Shown: piece by piece, positions 24,860 through 33,819 of the stretch | Position numbering within the stretch: the stretch's first letter is position 1 | Layout of the letters: every line of letters starts with the position of its first letter | DNA from: Bacteroidales bacterium | GTDB taxonomy: Bacteria > Bacteroidota > Bacteroidia > Bacteroidales > Bacteroidaceae | Assembly: GCA_004552195.1 (NCBI GenBank) | Contig: SFPC01000007.1 | Location: 1 to 38,397, forward strand | Direction: 5' to 3' | Length of the DNA: 38,397 nt | Program-made: the position numbers and the translations under genes | Notes under the pieces: model-generated | The model's database searches: none | Told to the model about the DNA's origin: nothing | Seen by the model: the letters and a program-made list of their open reading frames with translations, nothing else

Positions 24860-26233
24860 ATGGAAGGAATGAATAGTCATCAGCAATACATAGACCTTTA
24901 CCGGGTGCATCGCAACTTGCTCGACGGCGGCAGCTGCTCCGTGCTCAACGCTTGCCGGGAGGAGGCTGCGCGTCTGCTTTCCGCGCAGGGACTGCCCGAC
25001 ACCCGGGAGGAACGTTACAAATATACCGATGCGCAGGCCGCCTTCGCCCCCGACCTGGGGCTCAACCTGCGCCGCACGCTGCCCACCCCCGACCCGTATG
25101 CCGCCTTCAAGTGCAACGTGCCCAATCTCAGCACCTCGCTCTTTTTTGTGGTGAACGATGTGCCTTATCCCGCCCCCGACAGCTCGCGAGCCCTGCTCCC
25201 CGAGGGCGTCATCGTGGAGTCGTTTGCACAGGCCGCCGTCCACCATGCCCCCCTGCTCGAACGCTACTACAACCGCGCCGCCCGGGCCGACCGCGACTTC
25301 CGCCACGGCCACGACGGCGTGACCCTGCTCAACACACTCCTGGCCCAGGACGGCCTGTTCGTTTACCTGCCTGCCGGCGTCCGCCTCAAAGCCCCGTTGC
25401 AGGTGGTCAACGTGTCGTCGGCCCGTACGGCCTGCCTCAGCGTGCGCCGCGTGATTGTGGTGGCCGAGGAGGAAGCTTGCGGAGCCGTGCTCTTCTGCGA
25501 CCACGCCGAGGGCGACCAAGCCTATCTCACCACCCAGGTGGCAGAGGTGTATGCCGCGGCCGGGGCACACGTCGATGTGTACAGCATAGAGGAGACCAAC
25601 CGGCAAAACACCCGCTTCTCTACACTCTATGCCGACCTCCAGGCCGGCAGCCGCCTGAGCTACGACGGCATCACCCTGACCGGCGGACACACACGCAACC
25701 GTCTCGATGTGCGCCTCCTCGGACCGGGAGCACAGACCGAGCTCTACGGAGCGGTGGTGGCCGATGCTACGCAACGGGTGGACAACAATATCCTCGTGGA
25801 ACACCTCTCGCCGCAATGCACCAGCGACATGCTCTATAAATACGTGCTCGACGGCCAAAGCCTCGCCGCTTTCGCCGGCAAGGTCTATGTGGCGCCGGGC
25901 GCAGACCGCACTGCCTCGCAGCAAACCAATGCCAATTTGTGCGCCGGGCCTGAGGCGCGAGCCTTCTCGCAGCCCATGCTCGAAATCTATGCCGACGACG
26001 TGAAGTGTAACCACGGTTCCACCATCGGAAAGTTGGATGAGGGTGCCCTCTTCTATATGCGTCAGCGCGGCATCCCCGAGGCCGAGGCTCGCCTGCTGCT
26101 CCAGCACGCCTTTATCAACGAGGTGTTGCGCCATGTGCAGATAGACCATCTCTACGACCGCCTGGCCCACCTCGTAGACCTCCGTTTCAGGGGCGAGCTG
26201 GGCAAGTGCCGGGGCTGCAACCTGTGTAAGTAG
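24860..26233 (+). CDS. sufD: Fe-S cluster assembly protein SufD
   Basis: The 457-residue protein has the SufB/SufD beta-helix core: SVRRVIVVAEEEACGAVLFCDH, then the region with ETNRQNTRFSTLYADLQAGS, and the C-terminal segment PMLEIYADDVKCNHGSTIGKLDEGALFYMRQRGIPEAEARLLL with the conserved Cys and His. SufD pairs with SufB and SufC and is needed for iron delivery. Assignment to SufD rather than SufB rests on length, the N-terminal helical part with EERYKYTD, and position. The protein ends in a cluster of three cysteines (GKCRGCNLCK). Start could be M1 at 24860 or M4 at 24869. Confidence 0.9.
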   Translation: MEGMNSHQQYIDLYRVHRNLLDGGSCSVLNACREEAARLLSAQGLPDTREERYKYTDAQAAFAPDLGLNLRRTLPTPDPYAAFKCNVPNLSTSLFFVVNDVPYPAPDSSRALLPEGVIVESFAQAAVHHAPLLERYYNRAARADRDFRHGHDGVTLLNTLLAQDGLFVYLPAGVRLKAPLQVVNVSSARTACLSVRRVIVVAEEEACGAVLFCDHAEGDQAYLTTQVAEVYAAAGAHVDVYSIEETNRQNTRFSTLYADLQAGSRLSYDGITLTGGHTRNRLDVRLLGPGAQTELYGAVVADATQRVDNNILVEHLSPQCTSDMLYKYVLDGQSLAAFAGKVYVAPGADRTASQQTNANLCAGPEARAFSQPMLEIYADDVKCNHGSTIGKLDEGALFYMRQRGIPEAEARLLLQHAFINEVLRHVQIDHLYDRLAHLVDLRFRGELGKCRGCNLCK

Positions 26234-26303
26234 GGACTTGTCCCATGAACGGCCCGCCGGCCTTTACCCTCTGTTCCCTGTCATCTGACCATATCCCTTC
26301 ATC

Positions 26304-27518
26304 ATGTACAATCTTTCCACCGTCCGCAACGATTTCCCCATACTGAGCCGCGAGGTTTACAACCGGCCGCTGGTCTATCTCGACAATGCCGCGACAACGC
26401 AAAAGCCCAAGTGCGTGGTCGAGGCCATAGCCAACCAGTACTATGCCGTCAACGCCAATGTGCACCGCGGCGTTCACTTCCTCTCGCAGCAGGCCACCGA
26501 CCTCCACGAGGCAGCCCGCGAGCGCGTGCGGAGCTTCATCCATGCGCGCAGCACAGCCGAGGTGGTGTTCACCCGGGGCACCACTGAGAGCCTCAACCTT
26601 GTGGCTGCGTCCTACGGCGAGGCGTTTCTCCACGAAGGCGACGAGGTGATACTCACCGTGATGGAGCACCACAGCGACATTGTGCCCTGGCAGCTGCTGC
26701 GCGACCGCAAGGGCATCGTGCTCAAAGTGGTGCCCATGACCGATTGCGGCGAGCTGGACCAAGAGGCTTACCGGCAGCTCTTCACACCCCGCACCCGGCT
26801 GGTGTGCTGTGCCCATGTGAGCAATGTGTTGGGCACGGTGAATCCCGTGAAGCAGATGGCCGCCACGGCACATGCCCATGGCGCGCACTTCCTCGTCGAC
26901 GGGGCGCAGAGCGTGCCCCATTTCCCTGTCGATGTGCAGGACCTCGACTGCGACTTCTTCGTTTTCTCCGGCCACAAGGTGTATGGCCCCACCGGCATCG
27001 GCGTGCTCTACGGCCGTGAGGAGCTGCTCGACCGCATGCCCCCCTATCAGGGTGGCGGAGAGATGATAGCGCGGGTCAGCTTCGAGCACACCACCTACGA
27101 AAGGCTGCCTTTCAAATTCGAAGCCGGCACCCCCGACTACGTAGGTTCCCACGCGCTGGCTGCCGCCCTCGACTACGTGGATGCACTGGGCATGGAAAAC
27201 ATCCACGTCCACGAAAGCGAAATCACACGCTACGCCATGGAGCAAATGGCCCTCATTCCCGACATGCACCTCTACGGCACGTCGGCCGGGAAGGACGCTG
27301 TGGTGGCCTTCAACGTCGGCCGCATCCATCCCCTCGACCTCGGCACCCTGCTCGACCGCCTCGGCATCGCCATACGCACGGGACACCATTGCGCACAGCC
27401 CCTGATGGAGCGTTGCGGCGTCGAAGGCATGGCACGGGCCTCCTTTGCGCTCTACACCACCCGCGAGGAGGTGGACGCACTCGTAGCCGGCATCGACCGC
27501 GTCAGAAAGATGTTTTAA
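26304..27518 (+). CDS. sufS: Cysteine desulfurase SufS
   Basis: This 404-residue PLP enzyme releases sulfur from cysteine for Fe-S assembly. YLDNAATTQKP at the N-terminus, the PLP lysine in FSGHKVYGPTGIG (Lys225) and the persulfide cysteine in RTGHHCAQP (Cys363) are present, which identifies a group II (SufS-type) desulfurase. It is 70 bp after sufD. No sufE or sufU partner is seen nearby. Upstream of the next gene, the sequence contains GC-rich hairpins but no clean terminator. Confidence 0.95.
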   Translation: MYNLSTVRNDFPILSREVYNRPLVYLDNAATTQKPKCVVEAIANQYYAVNANVHRGVHFLSQQATDLHEAARERVRSFIHARSTAEVVFTRGTTESLNLVAASYGEAFLHEGDEVILTVMEHHSDIVPWQLLRDRKGIVLKVVPMTDCGELDQEAYRQLFTPRTRLVCCAHVSNVLGTVNPVKQMAATAHAHGAHFLVDGAQSVPHFPVDVQDLDCDFFVFSGHKVYGPTGIGVLYGREELLDRMPPYQGGGEMIARVSFEHTTYERLPFKFEAGTPDYVGSHALAAALDYVDALGMENIHVHESEITRYAMEQMALIPDMHLYGTSAGKDAVVAFNVGRIHPLDLGTLLDRLGIAIRTGHHCAQPLMERCGVEGMARASFALYTTREEVDALVAGIDRVRKMF

Positions 27519-27648
27519 CCATCCGCCGTTTTGCGAGCCCCTGTGCCGTAACCGACGGGGCGGGTTCGCGGGGCGGCAAAATGTTTCACCCGTCAGTAGG
27601 TGCAGAAAAGAGTTTCTAACAGAAAACACCTACCTAAAAATTCTCACC

Positions 27649-27966
27649 ATGCTTCTTTCCACCACTCCCACCCTTGAAGGACATCCCGTTCGCCAATACC
27701 TTGGCGTCGTTACCGCCGAAACCATCATCGGAGCCAACTTCCTGCGCGACATAGCCGCCAACGTGCGCGATTTCTTCGGCGGTCGCAGTCAGAGCTACGA
27801 AGATGTGCTCATCGAAGCCAAACACACTGCGCTCAAAGAGCTGGAAGAGCGTGCCGCCCGCATGGGTGCCAACGCCGTAGTAGGCGTTGATCTCGACTAC
27901 GAAACGGTGGGTGCCAACGGGTCCATGCTCATGGTTGTGGCCAGCGGCACTGCGGTTGTCATCTGA
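27649..27966 (+). CDS. ybjQ: YbjQ/UPF0145 family protein
   Basis: The 105-residue protein matches the YbjQ family: TTTPTLEGHPVRQYLG-like start, EAKHTALKELEERAARMGANAVVGVDLDYE in the middle and a Met/Val-rich end (SMLMVVASGTAVVI). Family members form homopentamers and have been called heavy-metal-binding; the function is unknown. It lies 130 bp after sufS and 33 bp before rnhB. A 7-bp inverted repeat (GTAGGTG/CACCTAC, 27596-27633) lies upstream of the start and may influence expression. Confidence 0.88.
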   Translation: MLLSTTPTLEGHPVRQYLGVVTAETIIGANFLRDIAANVRDFFGGRSQSYEDVLIEAKHTALKELEERAARMGANAVVGVDLDYETVGANGSMLMVVASGTAVVI

Positions 27967-27999
27967 GGCGTTTGCATCGTATAGGCTATTAAAAAAATC

Positions 28000-28608
28000 A
28001 TGTTGGCTTCTATATATAATAAGGAGTGCCTGCTTGAGGCCGGCTGCGATGAGGCCGGGCGCGGCTGTTTGGCCGGCAGTGTGTTCGCTGCCGCCGTTAT
28101 TTTTCCGCCCGACTACTCCAACAGGGAGCTGAACGACTCCAAGCAGCTCACGGCCCGCAAGCGTTACGCCCTGCGCGAGGTGATTTGTCGCGATGCCCTG
28201 GCTTGGGCCGTGGCCTCCGTGGAGCCGGAGGAGATAGACCGCATCAACATCCTCAATGCCTCCATCCTGGCCATGCACCGCGCCTTGGACCGCCTCACCT
28301 TGCGGCCCGGCTTTATCATCGTGGACGGTAATCGCTTCAAGCCCTACGGCGACGTGCCCCATTGTACCATCGTGAAAGGCGACGGCAAATACCTTTCCAT
28401 TGCCGCCGCCTCTATTCTGGCCAAGACCTGCCGCGACGACTACATGCTGCGGCTTCATGAGCAATACCCCTGGTACGGTTGGGACCGCAACGCCGGTTAT
28501 CCCACCAAGCTCCACCGCGAAGGCATCCTTTCCCACGGTCTCACCCCCTACCATCGCCGCAGCTTTGGCGGACTCGGCGAAGCGCAGCTGCCATTTGCCG
28601 AAGAATAG
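28000..28608 (+). CDS. rnhB: Ribonuclease HII
   Basis: The 202-residue enzyme removes ribonucleotides from RNA-DNA hybrids. The catalytic DEAGRG motif (Asp17, Glu18), the DSK motif in LNDSKQL, IIVDGNRFKP with the third acidic residue, and KGDGKYLSIAAASILAK are all present. The length is typical. It follows ybjQ closely. topA has its own promoter box just after it. Confidence 0.95.
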   Translation: MLASIYNKECLLEAGCDEAGRGCLAGSVFAAAVIFPPDYSNRELNDSKQLTARKRYALREVICRDALAWAVASVEPEEIDRINILNASILAMHRALDRLTLRPGFIIVDGNRFKPYGDVPHCTIVKGDGKYLSIAAASILAKTCRDDYMLRLHEQYPWYGWDRNAGYPTKLHREGILSHGLTPYHRRSFGGLGEAQLPFAEE

Positions 28609-28669
28609 TGTAATGTTCGGACTATGACGCACTTTTTAGGGCATTCCTATCGTTTTTGTTTTTTTTTTC

Positions 28670-28677
28670 TACTTTTG
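28670..28677 (+). promoter_or_regulatory. -7 promoter box for topA
   Basis: TACTTTTG matches TAnnTTTG, lies 21 bp upstream of the topA ATG and follows a T-rich tract. The short leader is typical for the phylum. Confidence 0.7.
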
Positions 28678-28698
28678 CAGCCAAATTTCTGAAACCCT

Positions 28699-31041
28699 AT
28701 GCAAAAGAACTTAGTCATAGTCGAATCTCCCGCCAAAGCAAAGACCATAGAAAAATTTCTGGGTGCCGACTTCAAGGTAATGTCCAGCTATGGGCACATC
28801 CGCGACCTGAAGAAGAAAAATTTTGGCGTCGATCTCGACACGTTCGAACCCCAATATGAAATCCCGGCCGACAAGAAGCATGTAGTGAGCGAGCTTCGTT
28901 CGTGGGCTCGTAAGGCGGAGGCCGTCTGGCTTGCGTCCGATGAAGACCGCGAGGGAGAAGCCATCTCCTGGCACCTGGCCGAAGTGCTCGGGCTCGACCC
29001 TAAAGAAACACGACGCATCGTATTCCACGAAATCACCAAGCCCGCCATTCAAGCAGCCATAGCCCATCCGCGCCACATCGACCTCAACCTTGTCGATGCC
29101 CAGCAGGCTCGTCGCGTGCTCGACCGCTTAGTGGGTTTCAAGCTCTCTCCCGTGTTGTGGCGCAAGGTGCGGCCCAACCTTTCGGCCGGTCGCGTGCAGA
29201 GCGTTGCCGTAAGGCTGATTGTGGAGCGCGAAAGAGAAATACAGAACTTCAAGACAGAAGAAAGCTACCGCGTTACGGCACAATTCTCCGTGCCTTCGGC
29301 CGAAGGAAATGCCTTGCTGAAGGCCGAACTCAATAAACGTTTTTCCACACAGGCGGAGGCCGAGGCTTTTCTGGCCGACTGTCAAAGCGCAACCTTCCGC
29401 ATTGACAATATAGCCACACGTCCCACACGGCGTACACCTGCACCCCCTTTTACCACATCGACCCTTCAGCAGGAGGCAGCCCGCAAGTTGGGCTTCCCCG
29501 TGGCGCTTACCATGCGCGTGGCCCAGAGTCTGTACGAATCGGGATTGATTACGTATATGCGTACCGACTCTATGAATCTTTCCGACCTGTGTCTGAACAG
29601 CTGCGGCCCCGTTATTGAAGGATTGATGGGAAGCTCTTATCATCAGCGCCGCGTCTACCACACCCACTCCAAGGGTGCACAGGAAGCCCACGAGGCCATT
29701 CGTCCCACAGACATGGCCCGGCAACACATCAGCGGCACCGCGCAGGAGCAACGCCTCTATGAATTGATATGGAAGCGCACCCTGGCTTGCCAGATGGCGG
29801 ATGCCCGGTTGGAGCGCACCACTGTCGGCATCTCCATCAGCACTCGTTCCGAACAGTTCCAGGCCACCGGCGAAGTAGTCCGCTTCGATGGTTTCCTGCG
29901 CGTCTACAGCGAGAGCCGGGGCGACGAACAGACCGACCCCAACGGCCAACCCGACGGCCACCTGCTCCCGCCCGTGGAAGAAGGTCAGGAGTTGACCCAT
30001 CCGGAGCTGACAGCCCGTCAACGTTTCACCGCCGCCCCGCCCCGTTACACCGAGGCTTCGCTCGTTCACAAGCTGGAGGAGCTGGGCATTGGCCGTCCCT
30101 CCACCTACGCCCCCACCATTTCCACCATACAGCAACGACAGTATGTCGAAAAAGGCGACAAGGAAGGTACACCCCGCCCGTATCGGCAACTCACCCTCAC
30201 GCCGCAGGGCATACGCAACGAAGAGCACACCGAGACGGTGGGCAGCGACAAGGGAAAGCTCATCCCCACCGATACCGGTCTGGTGGTGAACGATTTCCTC
30301 ATGGAATATTTTCCCGAAATCATGGACTACAACTTCACGGCCAACGTGGAGAAAGAATTTGACGAGGTGGCCGAAGGAAAGAAGGACTGGACGCTCATGC
30401 TGAGCAAGTTCTACCATGATTTCGAGCCGCAGGTGGAACGCACGCTCAACGAACGCACCGAACGCCGCGTGGGCGAACGCGAGCTCGGCACCGACCCCAA
30501 AACCGGCAAGACGGTGAGCGTGAAGATAGGCCGCTTCGGCCCCATGGTGCAGATGGGACAGCCCTCCGACACGGAGAAACCCCTGTTCGCCAACTTGGCT
30601 TCAGGCCAGAGCATCGAAACCATCACGCTCGAAGAGGCACTCGATCTTTTCAAACTCCCCCGTACGCTCGGCGAAATCGACGGACAGCCCGTGCGAGCCA
30701 ATGCCGGACGCTTCGGACCGTACGTGCAGGTGGGCAAGCTCTTCGTTTCGATACCCAAAGGCGAGAACCCCATGGAGATCACCCTTGAACGTGCCGCCGA
30801 ACTCATCAACGAAAAGCGCGAAGCAGAGGAGAAAAGTCATCTCAAGCAGTTTGCCGAAGAGCCCAAGCTCGAAATCCGAGCCGGACGCTGGGGACCTTAC
30901 ATCGCCTACGACGGAAAGAACTACAAAATACCCAAGAAAGATGCCGACCGGGCAGCCGAGCTCACCCTGGAGGAGTGCTTGAAGCTGGTGGAGGCCGAGC
31001 AGAAAAAAACGGCTAAGCCCCGCAGGGGACGAAAAGCCTGA
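28699..31041 (+). CDS. topA: DNA topoisomerase I
   Basis: This 780-residue type IA topoisomerase relaxes negative supercoils. The TOPRIM start LVIVESPAKAKTIEKFLG, the ASDEDREGEAISWHL acidic motif and the catalytic tyrosine in GLITYMRTDSMN (Tyr286) are clear. LSAGRVQSVAVRLIVERE and IGRPSTYAPTISTIQ are also family motifs. Instead of zinc fingers, the C-terminus has several repeats with GRFGPMVQMG, GRFGPYVQVG and GRWGPYIAYDG, the topoisomerase C-terminal repeats usual in Bacteroidetes. It ends in a basic Lys/Arg tail. Confidence 0.96.
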   Translation: MQKNLVIVESPAKAKTIEKFLGADFKVMSSYGHIRDLKKKNFGVDLDTFEPQYEIPADKKHVVSELRSWARKAEAVWLASDEDREGEAISWHLAEVLGLDPKETRRIVFHEITKPAIQAAIAHPRHIDLNLVDAQQARRVLDRLVGFKLSPVLWRKVRPNLSAGRVQSVAVRLIVEREREIQNFKTEESYRVTAQFSVPSAEGNALLKAELNKRFSTQAEAEAFLADCQSATFRIDNIATRPTRRTPAPPFTTSTLQQEAARKLGFPVALTMRVAQSLYESGLITYMRTDSMNLSDLCLNSCGPVIEGLMGSSYHQRRVYHTHSKGAQEAHEAIRPTDMARQHISGTAQEQRLYELIWKRTLACQMADARLERTTVGISISTRSEQFQATGEVVRFDGFLRVYSESRGDEQTDPNGQPDGHLLPPVEEGQELTHPELTARQRFTAAPPRYTEASLVHKLEELGIGRPSTYAPTISTIQQRQYVEKGDKEGTPRPYRQLTLTPQGIRNEEHTETVGSDKGKLIPTDTGLVVNDFLMEYFPEIMDYNFTANVEKEFDEVAEGKKDWTLMLSKFYHDFEPQVERTLNERTERRVGERELGTDPKTGKTVSVKIGRFGPMVQMGQPSDTEKPLFANLASGQSIETITLEEALDLFKLPRTLGEIDGQPVRANAGRFGPYVQVGKLFVSIPKGENPMEITLERAAELINEKREAEEKSHLKQFAEEPKLEIRAGRWGPYIAYDGKNYKIPKKDADRAAELTLEECLKLVEAEQKKTAKPRRGRKA

Positions 31042-31128
31042 AATCGCTGAACGAAAAGGGGGTGCGCACAACGGGACAACAAGTGTTCGAGGCGCATCCC
31101 AAAGTAAACCCGGCAAACCGACAACAAC

Positions 31129-31656
31129 GTGCAAAGTATCACCCTTATAGGTTACATGTGTGTGGGCAAAACCACTGTGGGCAAAGCCCTGGCCAAAGAG
31201 CTGGGCATGACCTTCTACGACCTCGACTGGTATATAGAAGAACGCTTCCACACGAAAGTCAGCCGCATATTCGCCGAAGAAGGAGAGGAGCGTTTTCGCG
31301 ACTTAGAGCGGCGAATGCTCCACGAGGTGGCGGAGTTTGAAAACGTCGTGGTGTCGTGTGGCGGCGGAACCCCCTGCCACTTCGACAACATGGACTATCT
31401 CAACAGCGTTTCGCAGACCTGCTACCTCCAGGCCTCGGTCGATACCATCCTGCAACACCTCGCCATGAGCCGGGGCGAGCGGCCCTTGCTCAAAGGTAAA
31501 ACACCGGAGGAACTGAGAACCTTCGTCACGGACCAGCTGGCCGAACGGATTCCTTTCTACGAGAAGGCACGCCACACTATCGGCGTGGACATTCTCGACT
31601 CCTTCGACAAAATCAATATCGTTACCGCCAACGTGCGTCAGGCACTGGACATCTGA
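31129..31656 (+). CDS. aroK: Shikimate kinase
   Basis: The 175-residue kinase phosphorylates shikimate in aromatic amino-acid synthesis. Walker A GYMCVGKTT (8-16), the DLDWYIE shikimate-binding Asp, FRDLERRML and CGGGTP are present. The start is a GTG at 31129; the next ATG (M10) would cut the Walker A strand, so GTG is preferred. It lies 87 bp after topA. A degenerate copy of the palindromic element follows it. Confidence 0.92.
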   Translation: MQSITLIGYMCVGKTTVGKALAKELGMTFYDLDWYIEERFHTKVSRIFAEEGEERFRDLERRMLHEVAEFENVVVSCGGGTPCHFDNMDYLNSVSQTCYLQASVDTILQHLAMSRGERPLLKGKTPEELRTFVTDQLAERIPFYEKARHTIGVDILDSFDKINIVTANVRQALDI

Positions 31657-31700
31657 CCCCGAAAACAGTCCTTTTTCTTTCACTTCAAAGACCGTCGGAT

Positions 31701-31781
31701 AAAAGTCCGCCACTTGTGCTTCACAAGTCCCGGACTTGAAAAAAATAGTCCTGGAGTAGAAAAAAATAGTCCAGGACTTTT
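31701..31781 (+). repeat. Palindromic intergenic element, copy 3 (degenerate)
   Basis: The segment has AAGTCCCGGACTT (31725-31737), then two close direct units, GAAAAAAATAGTCCTGGAGT and GAAAAAAATAGTCCAGGACT. The preceding AAAAGTCCGCCACTTGTG resembles the flank of copies 1 and 2. It lies between aroK and speA and may act as the aroK terminator. Confidence 0.7.
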
Positions 31782-31916
31782 GGTCAACCCTTCGGCGACG
31801 CTTTTTCGCCTCCCCTTAACTCATCCATCCACAGCCTGCACCCCAAGGTCGGAGCGACGACCTGCCGGTGGCGGACGACAGTTACAACAGCATAATCATA
31901 AGAACCAAAGGCAGCC

Positions 31917-33809
31917 ATGAGAAAATGGAGAATTGAAGATTCCGAGGAACTCTACAACATCAAAGGTTGGGGAGTCAACTACTTCGGCATAAACGAGAAA
32001 GGCCACGTCTACGTGTCGCCCCGCAAGGACAGCGTGCGCGTTGACCTCAAAGAAGTGGTCGACGAGCTCAACTCGCGCGATATAACAGCTCCCGTGCTTC
32101 TGCGTTTCCCCGACATCCTCGACAACCGCATCGAAAAAACTTCCGACTGCTTTACCCGCGCTGCAGCGGAGTACGACTACAAGGCCGAACACTTCATCAT
32201 CTATCCCATCAAGGTGAACCAGATGCGCCCCGTGGTGGAGGAAATCATCAGCCACGGCAAGAAGTACAACCTGGGCCTGGAGGCCGGCTCCAAACCAGAG
32301 CTTCACGCTGTGCTGGCCACCAATATGGACAGCGACAGCCTCATCGTGTGCAACGGCCACAAGGACCAGAACTTCATCGAACTGGCCCTGCTGGGTCAGA
32401 AAATGGGCAAGCGCGTCTTCCTCGTGGTGGAAAAGTTGCCCGAGCTGTACACCATCGCCCAGACCGCCGAAAAGCTCGGCGTGCGTCCCAACCTGGGCAT
32501 CCGCATCAAGCTGGCCGCCTCCGGCACGGGCAAGTGGCAGGAAAGCGGCGGCGACGCCTCCAAGTTCGGCCTCAACTCCTCCGAACTGCTCGAAGCTCTG
32601 AAAATGCTCGACGAGATGGGCATGCACGACTGCCTGAAGCTCATTCACTTCCACATCGGTTCGCAAATCACCAAGATACGCCGCATCTCCACGGCCCTGC
32701 GCGAGGCGGCACAGTTCTACGTGCAGCTCCACGCACTGGGCTTCAACATCGAATTTGTTGACTGTGGCGGCGGCCTCGGCGTGGACTACGACGGTACACG
32801 CTCCAGCAACTCCGAAAGTTCCGTGAACTATTCCATCCAGGAGTACGTCAACGACTGCGTATACACCTTTGTCGACGCTGCCAACAAGAACCACATTCCC
32901 CATCCCAACCTCATCACCGAAGGAGGCCGCTCGCTCACCGCACACCACTCCGTGCTCATTGTCGACGTCATGGAGAGCGTCAGCATGCCGCACATGGACG
33001 AGGATTTCCACCCCACGGAGCAAGACCATCAGCTCGTTCACGACCTCACAGAGATATGGGACAAGCTCTCAACCCGTTCCATGCTCGAAGACTGGCACGA
33101 CGCGCAGGACATACGCGACGAGGCGCTCGACCTCTTCCGCCACGGCATCATCGACCTCAAGACCCGCGCCCAAATCGAAAGCCTCTATTGGAGCATATCC
33201 CACGAAATCAGTGAACTGGTTCACCATCAGAAACACGTGCCCGACGAGCTGCGAAAGCTCGACAAGATGATGTCCGACAAATACTTCTGCAATTTCTCCC
33301 TCTTCCAGTCGCTGCCCGACTCGTGGGGCATCGACCAGCTCTTTCCCATCATGCCCATCGAGCGGCTCGACGAGAAGCCCGTGCGGTCGGCCACTATCCA
33401 GGACATCACGTGCGACTCCGACGGCAAAATCTCGGCCTACGTCAACTATAACCAGCAAACGTCCTACCTGCCCCTGCACCCCATCCGCGAGGGCGAGCAT
33501 TATTACATCGGCGTGTTCCTTGTGGGAGCCTATCAGGAGATATTGGGCAACATGCACAACCTCTTCGGCGACACCAACGCCGTACACGTGACGGTGGACT
33601 CCGACGGCTACAGCATAGACAAGACCATCGACGGCGAAACCGTGGCCGACGTGCTCGAATACGTGCAGTACGACCCCAAACGCCTGGTGCGTCGCCTCGA
33701 AACCTGGGTGAGCAAGGCCGTGAAGGAAGGACGCATCACCGTGGAGGAGGGCAAGGAATTCATTTCCAACTATCGCTCCGGCCTGTACGGCTATACGTAT
33801 CTGGAATAA
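31917..33809 (+). CDS. speA: Biosynthetic arginine decarboxylase
   Basis: This 630-residue PLP enzyme converts arginine to agmatine, the first step of the agmatine route to polyamines. The PLP lysine is in YPIKVNQMRPVVEEI, followed by GLEAGSKPEL, IHFHIGSQI, DCGGGLGVDYDG and ITEGGRSLTAHHSVL. Length and motif order match the SpeA (alanine-racemase fold) group. It is 10 bp upstream of yaaA, probably one transcript. No agmatinase or agmatine deiminase gene is in the window. Confidence 0.95.
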   Translation: MRKWRIEDSEELYNIKGWGVNYFGINEKGHVYVSPRKDSVRVDLKEVVDELNSRDITAPVLLRFPDILDNRIEKTSDCFTRAAAEYDYKAEHFIIYPIKVNQMRPVVEEIISHGKKYNLGLEAGSKPELHAVLATNMDSDSLIVCNGHKDQNFIELALLGQKMGKRVFLVVEKLPELYTIAQTAEKLGVRPNLGIRIKLAASGTGKWQESGGDASKFGLNSSELLEALKMLDEMGMHDCLKLIHFHIGSQITKIRRISTALREAAQFYVQLHALGFNIEFVDCGGGLGVDYDGTRSSNSESSVNYSIQEYVNDCVYTFVDAANKNHIPHPNLITEGGRSLTAHHSVLIVDVMESVSMPHMDEDFHPTEQDHQLVHDLTEIWDKLSTRSMLEDWHDAQDIRDEALDLFRHGIIDLKTRAQIESLYWSISHEISELVHHQKHVPDELRKLDKMMSDKYFCNFSLFQSLPDSWGIDQLFPIMPIERLDEKPVRSATIQDITCDSDGKISAYVNYNQQTSYLPLHPIREGEHYYIGVFLVGAYQEILGNMHNLFGDTNAVHVTVDSDGYSIDKTIDGETVADVLEYVQYDPKRLVRRLETWVSKAVKEGRITVEEGKEFISNYRSGLYGYTYLE

Positions 33810-33819
33810 GCCATACCCG

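Noticed and set aside
24089..26170. 693-codon open frame antisense to sufC and sufD
   Set aside because: The plus strand encodes clear SufC and SufD with all motifs. The long antisense frame follows from high GC and codon bias, and its translation (Gly/His/Val/Ala-rich) resembles no protein family I know.
27533..27569. Terminator after sufS
   Set aside because: An 8-bp stem (GCGAGCCC/GGGTTCGC, one G-U pair) exists but it has a long loop and no T-run, so I did not list it as a terminator.
26187..27629. 480-codon open frame antisense to sufS
   Set aside because: It is a shadow of SufS, with the same low-complexity character as the other antisense frames.
29128..30417. 429-codon open frame antisense to topA
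   Set aside because: It lies wholly opposite well-conserved topoisomerase motifs and shows no domain of its own.
31896..33041. 381-codon open frame antisense to speA
   Set aside because: Shadow of a highly conserved enzyme; no recognisable motif.
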